The position numbers and the translations under genes were made by a program. DNA of 64,000 nt, taken from Aedes albopictus. Its lineage: Eukaryota; Arthropoda; Insecta; Diptera; Culicidae. Under the pieces are notes generated by a model, which did no database searches, was not told the origin of the DNA, and saw only the letters and a program-made list of their open reading frames with translations. The stretch is taken from assembly GCF_035046485.1 (NCBI RefSeq), contig NC_085138.1, positions 363,199,238-363,263,237 of the forward strand. Direction: 5' to 3'. Below are positions 35,301 through 44,300 of this stretch, piece after piece; within the stretch, counting starts at the first letter, position 1, and every line of letters begins with the position of its first letter.

Positions 35301-38300
35301 TGCAGTTTACTTCGGGTGGATTGTACATACCAACAAAAAATAGCTTTTCATTTCCCAGTAAAATTTCAATGGCAAAGTATTCAGCATTGGGTACACCTGT
35401 TTGGTCAACTGATTTCTCTAATAGAGTATAGCGCATTCCTTCTTTGATGAAAATTAAGATACCACCCCCAAGTCGTCCTTTCCTGTCATGCCTGACAATA
35501 TTATAGCCCTCTATTGTCAGCAGTGCTGAAAAACTCTATTCGTCAAATCTAAATTCAATCACCTACAGCTCATTTGAGCAGCTGAACCTGAGAATATGGT
35601 ATATGAAAAACTTGTGCGGCTAAACCAGTTCTCCACGAAAGTCACGGAAAAACCGCTATTTTTCGAATATTTAAGGTGAATGTCACGGACTACCTTCGAA
35701 AAATCTCAATGATATTCACGGTGAATATCATTTGGCATTTTTCAAAGGTAGTCCGTGACATTTACCTTAAATATTCGAAAAATAGCGGTTTTTCCGTGAC
35801 TTTCTTGGAGAACTGGTTTAGCGGCATAAATTTTTCATATACCATATTCTCAGGTTCAGCTTCTTAAATGAGCTGTAGGTGAATGAATTTAGATATGACG
35901 AAATGAATTTTTCAGCACTGATTGTCAGTAGCGGATTATCGATTCTATCATTCTGCCAACTTTCAGTGACACATATAACGTCAACATTGCTTAATTGGGA
36001 TATTTGTCGTAATTCATCTAGTTTGGTAAACTTGCGAGCACAGATGCTCTGGCTATTGACGCTACATACCGAGAATTTGTTTTTAATACGGGCACTCTTC
36101 ATGACAATCCTTGGAAAACACCAATTCGCTGAGGCATTTCTACCAGAAACATTAGCCATAAGGATATAAGAACATAGCAGTTAAGAGGAAATAAGTAAAG
36201 AGCACTATCAACTGATTACAAACAAAAGAGTTCACAAATACAATTTTATACATATTCATAATTTTTCAACGCAAATATTAGTGAAAATAGCAAACCACGC
36301 TTAACGAACTGAACATTCAGCAGCATTCAACAGCAGCTTTCGGGCAACATCCAGCATCTCCAACAACAGCAACAGCAACAGTTTAAGCTTTCAGGAGAGG
36401 AGACATGGGAAAAAAAGGATGGTAGAAAAGGAATAAACAGAAGCTTTAAAGGAAAGGTTAACGTAGAGTGTGCAGATCATCCTCCGACAAGATTGGCTTT
36501 TCCCGATCGTTGGTTGTTTTCTTCACATAGAGGATCCCCATCCTCGTGTAGACTCCACTTAGCTGTCCTTTCTTCTTCATTTGTAGAGCCTTCGTGCGAA
36601 GTTCCCTGGTAGCTGTTTCTAAATTCCCGTTCACAAATATGCGTTGATTCGATGAGAACCCGATATTCATGAGCGAAAGCTTCCTTGACCGTAAATAGCG
36701 TCCATAGAATTCATTTCGCTGTGTAGTGATTGCGAACTGAATCAATATTAGGTACACCACACCAGCTGTTGGTGTACCTCTCACTAGTCTTTTAACATCG
36801 ATCAATGGAATATCTTCATCGGTATACCCCAGAGAGCGACACCAGACAGCAAAATAATTGGATAGGCTCTCTCCTGCGACGTTCGGCACGCCGTTAACGA
36901 TGAGATCATTGGCGCACATACTCCTATCTACCGCTGCAAGACACTCATTTTTGTTCAAACTAACAGTGTTTAGTATCGTGGTCGTGGTCTTGGTAGATTC
37001 TTTGCGCATGTTTTCAAGGTCTAGAGCGATGTCCGAACGCAGTTTGTTCATTTCGCTTTGGAATGAGTGCTCCAGTCGTCGTATCTCCTCCACTGTATTT
37101 TGTTGGTATGTGGCAAACAACGTTTTCATCAGTTTTGCCAGTTCGGAGACAGTCATATCGTCGCCGGTGTTGGACAGCTTTGTCACCGATTGACTCCGAA
37201 GTGGACGGCGTTCTTCGGCCATAACTGCTCGACTTTCAGGTCCAAGCGAATTTATTGTTCGTCGGTGTCCTTAGTATGGCTTCCAAATTGGAAAATAAAA
37301 TTCGATTTTACAACAGCGGTCGACGATCAATTACGCAGTCTTCACTACTAAATGCTGTGTCGTACTATCAAATTTACAAAACGTGGCAGATACTGATTTA
37401 AACTTGGGAAATAACCGTGGTTTTGGTGATTAACGTCGACACAATTTTGTTCACGTACACACCATTTCTACTACGACTCCACTGAACGACAATGAACGAC
37501 AATGACAGGCAACGACTTGATACCAGGGTCGTGCAATTTCGAAAGGAAAACATGACGTACGACGACTGTAGCAAATCGTTTCCCATGCGAACGGACTGCT
37601 GTGATGCTTCATCTCTCACCCAGCAACACACTCGTTCGTTGCTGCTACAGAAACAAGTGTGTATGAAACATGGGATGATACACTTGGATTTTCGTTTCAT
37701 TTATGGGTCATTGAAATACTTCAACATGCTAAAAACACTATTTAAAAAACATTTTTAAATAGTGGTGCACGCCAATAGAATGATAATTATGTTTTATGAA
37801 AGAGGATAACGAATTCGATCACTTAAATCCAATTAACCGGCGCCCGTAACCATTAAGAGACTAGCGCGCACCAGTGAGACACTAATGCTCTGACGGGTGA
37901 AGCACAAGCAATGCGACCGGGTGGGAGACTACCGAGTGCTACGATGAGTGGAAAAGTTTTTTTTAACGACCGAGTCATTAGAAAAATGTATGAAACACTT
38001 GAAGTGACTCTTTCAAATGTTGCATGAAAGTGTATCATTGAAACGAAATTGTACGCCCCTGCTTGATACTGACCCGCACTCCAATTAATTATTCCAGATG
38101 TTATTGTATACCATCACTGTAGGTGTTTATTTAGATTTTTTAACAAATTTTAAAGATGGTCTATCAGTGATATCTACACGCCATCACAGTCAGTTCAGTT
38201 GTTACATACATACATGCATACATACATTTATTTGCTCAACATCACATTTAAGATAAGACATTATCAACAATGCTCGGTTGTGACTGTCGCTCTTCATCCT

Positions 38301-41300
38301 CAATCACGCTCAATGCTCGCCAAGTCACGTTCCACCTGGTCCGCCTTCTGTGCCAACCAGATCAGTAGCAAACACCAACTTTGAAGGGTTGTTATCCGGC
38401 ATTCTTGCAACATGCCCTACCCACCATATCCTTCCGGTTTGGCCACCTTCTAGATGCTGGGTTCGCCGTAAAGTGCAGCGAGCTCGTGGTTCATCCTTCT
38501 CCGCCACACACAGTTCTCCTGCACAGCGCTTAAGATCGTCCTTAGCACACGTCGCTCGAAAACTACAAGTGTTTGCAGGTCTTCCTCGAGCATAGTGCAT
38601 GTCTACTGGTTTGGATCCGAGCCCGCGGTTGGAAAGGGGTCCCCGGCAAGGGTCGGGGCAGGTGGAGACCCTGCTGTCAGCAACCTTCGGGTGCAGCTGA
38701 TAGGGCCTGGAGGATAGTGATACCCTTGCCTTCAGCAGGTCAGATCGGGTTGCACGTGGGCATCAGTTCTTGATGTCTGCCAAGCAGTTGGGCGCGGGCG
38801 GGGTTGACCCTGCCCGCCTTCCGAGGACAAAGGGAGTGGTGAGGACCACTCAGGAAACAGGCTAAGCGCCAGCATGCTACCGTGATGGACTCTCCAAAGC
38901 GAGTCATCGATGTTCGTTGCTGCACGCTACGCAGCTAACCTTGAGGGTGCGATGTGCACTAGCCCCTCTCTGAACCAATGCCTTCTTGGTGGTTCCGGAG
39001 AGACGAAGGGTTTGGCGACCATAGGAATGTGTTTTAGTGGGTCGAGAAGATAGTAGTCCTGGCTTTAACTACTGTTGTAGAAGACGGCCTTAATCCCACA
39101 CTACCCAAACCTTCCTGTTAGGGTGTTTGTTGAGCAAATTTTTCCCCCTATGGTATGGTTTGAGAAAAAAAAAGAGCGATGTTGAAGAGTAAGCACGTCA
39201 CCTTGTCGCAGTCCCCGGCGAGATTCGAATGAACTGGATAGTTCACCCGAAAATGGTAGATCATCTAGGAAAGCACTTTGTAGGCAGCATTCAAAATGGT
39301 GATCGCTCTGAAGTTTTAACATTCCAAATGGTCGCCTTTCTTGTGAATGGTGTAGGTTACCCCTTCCTTCGATTCCACCGGTATCTGTTCGGCTTCCAGA
39401 TCCTGACTACCAACCGGTGCAGACAGGTGGCCAACTTTTCGGGCCCATCTTGATGAGTTCAGCTGCGATATCATCCTTTCCAGCTAGTGTCGTCCTATTT
39501 TTCAATTTTTAAATATGTGTTCTGATAAATCAAAGAATCATAGTTTTTAGTCCTTGCTACTGGTATCTTGGTGGTTTCAAGTTTTTGAATTAAACTAAGT
39601 TAACCAACTTTACTTTGCAAGTAGCTATAAACCTTCCCATCCGAGGCTAAACTCTATGCAAAGGAAATCAAATTGGGTAAGGGATTACTGTATGTACTAA
39701 CTCTCTAAAGGTTGGTAAGTGCTAGTATGCAAGGAACATACCAGAATCCTTATTACTGAACACATGTTCCATTATTGGAATTATATTGCTGCTAATGTTA
39801 AATCGTCCTACTGGGGAGAATTTAGCAGTAAAACAAGGATTATGCTAGGTTTCCTATGCATGACCAATATCAGTACTCTTGTTTTGTTTTCTAAGAAAAC
39901 ATAACAAAATCTGTATCAAAATCGATACTTTATTTCCCTTCAATGGCAATTGAGTAATGCGACATGCACTTCACTAAGGATACGGGTAATGTCACAATAG
40001 ATCTAAAAACTGGTCGCAGTGACAACCCCGAACAGGAAGAAAAAAAAGGTTAATAATGGCGCCGGCCACGTGCTTACGGTCATCGAAGATGGGAGGAAAT
40101 ATTAGTAAGACAAACGTTGTTATAGAGACCGAGAATCGCTGCATCTCCACGTTTGTCTCTGAAAATCCTTCCAGAGACAAACGTGGAGATGCAGCGATTC
40201 TCGGTCTCTATAACAACGTTTGTCTTACTAATATTTCCTCCCATCTTCGATGACCGTAAGGACGTGGCCGGCGCCATTATTAACCTTTTTTTCTTCCTGT
40301 TCGGGTTTGTCACTTTGTTTGTTAGTAGGGTAGGGTACATTGTCAGTCTGGGAGTCCCCTATGGTTGGTGATGTGATTTGACAATGGGTCAATTAACACT
40401 AACTTTCGCGCACAATCGACCACTTTTCTATACCGCGCATAACTTGCGAACGGATGGTCCGATTTGGGTCGTCTGAGTTTTGTTCTAAGCAGATATTGAG
40501 TTTATAGAACACATGAAGTGAATTCTAGGAGGTGCATATAGAAAAACCCAAATATCCTGAAGAATTTATTAATTCTCTTGTCTTAATTTGAGCTAAAGCA
40601 TTATCCAGTTAGTATTCGGACGCAGGGTATAATTTATTGTGACACTCCAAATGATCATAATCATCATTCTTTTGCACTAGCAATCTGATCATAAACTAGT
40701 CCTCTTTTAATTGTGAAAATTTCATCGATTTCCTTGCAACGAGTGAAAAGTTTTTTCAGATTGAAGACAATAGAATGAAAATAATCTTGCACAAACACGT
40801 TGAAAATTTAGCGTGGTCAGGTACAATAGTCGCGAATGTAAAAATGTAATAATTCCCAAAACTACTATGTGTGATGTGCTCAGATGTTGTTAACCATGTT
40901 ATGAGGCAGTGTCCACGGAAAATTAAAGTTTGTGTTCATGGATAAATCTGTTTGAAATTCCCTGGTTCTGTCAGGAAGTTCAGGTATCAGAAGACCGGCT
41001 CCAGAGGCACGTTATCCTCCATTTGGGACATTTGTGCCATCGCCAAAATAACAGCCTATTTCATCATCTACCTGAGGGAAAAGGAAGGAAAAAGGATTTG
41101 GATGGGGATAGGGACAGGTAGGGAAATAGGAAAAATACCCTGGAAGAGGGTACTAACGCACAAGCGTACCACAATGGGTTCAAACAGCGCCCTGAAAAGG
41201 GCACTGTAATAACGCATAAAGCGAAAGAGAGCCTATAGCTCTTTACCACAGCGGGTTAAGAACAACAGAATATCCTGAAGATTCAGGTTTCTGAAGTCAG

Positions 41301-44300
41301 TTTCACTTAATAAGAGTTTACCGAATACTCGGAAACGCAGTTGCGCGAAAACTGGACAGTTACATATCAAATGACACGAAGTTCCATAATCGGATTCACA
41401 GCTATCACAGGCAAATGAATCAGCTTGCTGAATATTCGCCATGTGATAGCTGAGTCGGCAGTGGCCAGTCAATGCTTTGACCAGCATGCTGCAATTCTGC
41501 TTTGACAGATTAGTTAGATACTTCGCCACCCGTAGAGATGGCTCAGCACTATACAATTTGGTTTGACGACATGACTCCAAACTATTCCAATATTGTCTGT
41601 GTTAAGTGACAGCCCAGGTGTGAATCTATGGCTTAATCCAACACTTCGATATCGGAATAGCTGGCACAGGGCCAATGAAGTCATGTGATGCTCCAGAGCG
41701 AGCTAGCTCATCAGCCAATTCATTTCCAGCGATGGAAGAATGACCAGGTACCCATACAAGGTGAACAGCGTTTGCTGAATTCAGCTCCTCGATTTGAGTT
41801 CGACAAGCGATAACTATCTTCGACCTGGAGTTGGCCGAAGCAAGTGCTTTAATAGCAGCCTGGCTATCTGAACAGAAGTATAATACTTTGCCCATTACGT
41901 GCTGCTGAAGTGCTGATTGCACTCCGCACATAAGAGCAAAGATTTCGGCCTGAAAAACGGTGCAGTGTCTACCAAGTGAATAAGACTGATACAGCCTTAG
42001 CTCACGAGAATAAACACCAGCACCTGCTCGACCTTCAAGAAGGGAGCCATCAATGTAACATACGATGCCGTCTGAAATACTTCTCTCCAGATAACCAGAT
42101 GTCCACTCTTCCCGGGAAGGGAATTTCGTGGAAAATGTCCTATATGGAAAATTACAAGCAATTGTAAGATCACTTGGAGCAAGGACAACTTTGTCCCAAT
42201 TCACCAAAAGTGGAAACAACGAGGTGTGTGTTGAACTGCGGTTCACAGGAGTTTCCTCTAGTAAACCGAGTACCCATAGGCGGTAAGTGCAAGAAAGTGC
42301 TTCTTGTTTGAGATGAATGTGTAGTGGGGCAACGTCAAAGAGAACTTCGAGCGCTGCCGTGGGAGTTGAAGAGAACGCTCCAGACATCGCCATTAAGCAC
42401 ATCCTTTGAAGATGGCCTAACTTTGATTGGACCGTTCTCACTTCGCCCTTTTGCCACCACACAAGGCATCCATAGGCCAATATTGGCCGAACAACAGTTG
42501 TGTAGATCCATTTGATATACTTGGGTTTTAGACCCCAAGTTGTACCAAAGGTTCGCCGGCATTGCCCGAAGGCCATACAAGCTTTTTTGATTCTGAACTC
42601 AACATGAGGTGTCCAGGAAAGCTTGGAATCAAGAATGACTCCAACGTACTTTACCTGTTCAGTCACATTGATTTCAGAATCAATGAGACGTAAAGTTCGA
42701 ACACCATTACGGTTTCGCTTTTCCGTGAAAAGAACAATAGATGTAGTTTCGGCTTTGCAGTCTTGTTTTAGTGGAACAAACTATTTAATTTTGTCCGACT
42801 AAAACAAGACTGCAAAGCCGAAACTATCTCTGATCTCCAATCACAGTCGAACCAACATAACATCTAAGAACAATAGATGTTTTACTCGGATTTACCGAAA
42901 GGCCATATTGGCGACACCAACCCTCAACTACCTGAAGAGCGTTTTGCATCAGGTCGAAAAGGGTGCTGATGCACATACCGACTAACAATGTTAGGTAGTC
43001 GTCGGCAAAACCATAAGTAGGAAAACCGCTATTATTGAGTTGCCTCAATAGCGTATCTGCTCGAGATTCCATAAAAGTGGTGATAAGACTCCCCCTTGGG
43101 GGCATCCACAAACACTCAATTTCCTAATCGCCGCTTGACGCAATGTCGAGAAGAGATGTCGGTTTCTGAGCATTTGGTTAATCCAATTGGAAATCATTGG
43201 AGATATACCATGACCCCGTGCGGCTTCCAATATGGCATCGAAAGGCACGTTGTCAAAGGCACCCTCGATATCTAAGAAAACACCCAAGCAGGATTGCTTT
43301 TGAGCGAATGCCTTCTCGATATCGTAAACAACTTTGTGTAAAAGAGTCACAGTGGACTTTCCAGATTGGTAAGCATGTTGGTTCACATGAAGAGGCACAT
43401 TGGCCAGATGAACATCACGGATGTGATGATCGACTATGCGTTCTAAGCATTTCAGAAGAAAAGAGGTCAAACTGATAGGTCTGAAGCTCTTTGCTTCTTC
43501 ATACGACGCACGACCCACTTTTGGAATAAACTTTTCCCTCCACACACTTAATTCAGATTGCCGGGATATCAGCATTTTTTCAAACTTTTGCCGAGATTCG
43601 CACAGCCGAGCAATCAGCAAACAATCATTTTGCCGGGATCTCAGCAATTTTGACAGTTCATTGCTGATAGTCGGCAATCGTTTTGCTGAGAATCAGCTAA
43701 CAATCGTCACTTTTTGCTGAGATACCAGATAAAGATTTTGCTGAGCAGACGGCTGTGCGCGATTTTGCCGAGCCCGCGAATCTGTTTTGAGTGTGCAGGA
43801 TTTGGGAATATACCCTGTAGCAAAACTGCAGACAGGTAGTTGTTTCAAAACATTTTTGAAATGATCAAGGGATTTGAAGCAAAATAGGATAAATCCCATC
43901 TGCCACAGGAGATTTGAAAGGAGCAAAGCTTTTAAGTGCCCATTCAATCGATTTTAAAGTTATGATACTCCGAACCGAAGCTAAAGAATCATAACTACAA
44001 GAAAATACATCAGGTTCATCCGAAGATGTAATATCCACACATCCGGGAAAGTGTGTACTGAATAAACATTCCAAAACTTCCTCATCAGAGGAAGTGAAAT
44101 CACCACACGCTAACGCCGCTCAGCACTAAAGTGAATAATTTCCAGACTACACCAAAAATGTGTAACCCTTGCACATTCACAAAATCAGCTCCTGTGTCAG
44201 CAAAATCGTTAAATTCGCAAAAAATTTTGTACATCAATCTAGCTAGGTTTACTAGTGACCTTGGAAAACAAAAAAAAAATATCGACATTTCGCATCTAGA

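Larger units (their letters stand above)
32751..37330 (-). mobile_element. CR1/L2-like LINE, nearly complete but dead, (ATTT)n tail
   Basis: Read on the - strand the order is ORF1 (37222-36458), APE endonuclease (36159-34843), linker (34807-34580), RT (34490-33329), C-terminal region (33281-32901), then a 3' tail of AAAT repeats (32751-32775). No RNase H is present. The tail and RT wording ([62 protein letters not shown]) fit CR1/L2/Daphne-type elements. It is broken by frameshifts, a TAG near 35257, and a palindrome at 35512-35931. The 5' boundary beyond ORF1 is approximate. Confidence 0.85.

Noticed and set aside
36458..37222. Endogenous baculovirus FP-like gene
   Set aside because: The FP-like fold is common in LINE ORF1 proteins, and an endonuclease and RT of the same LINE follow in order.
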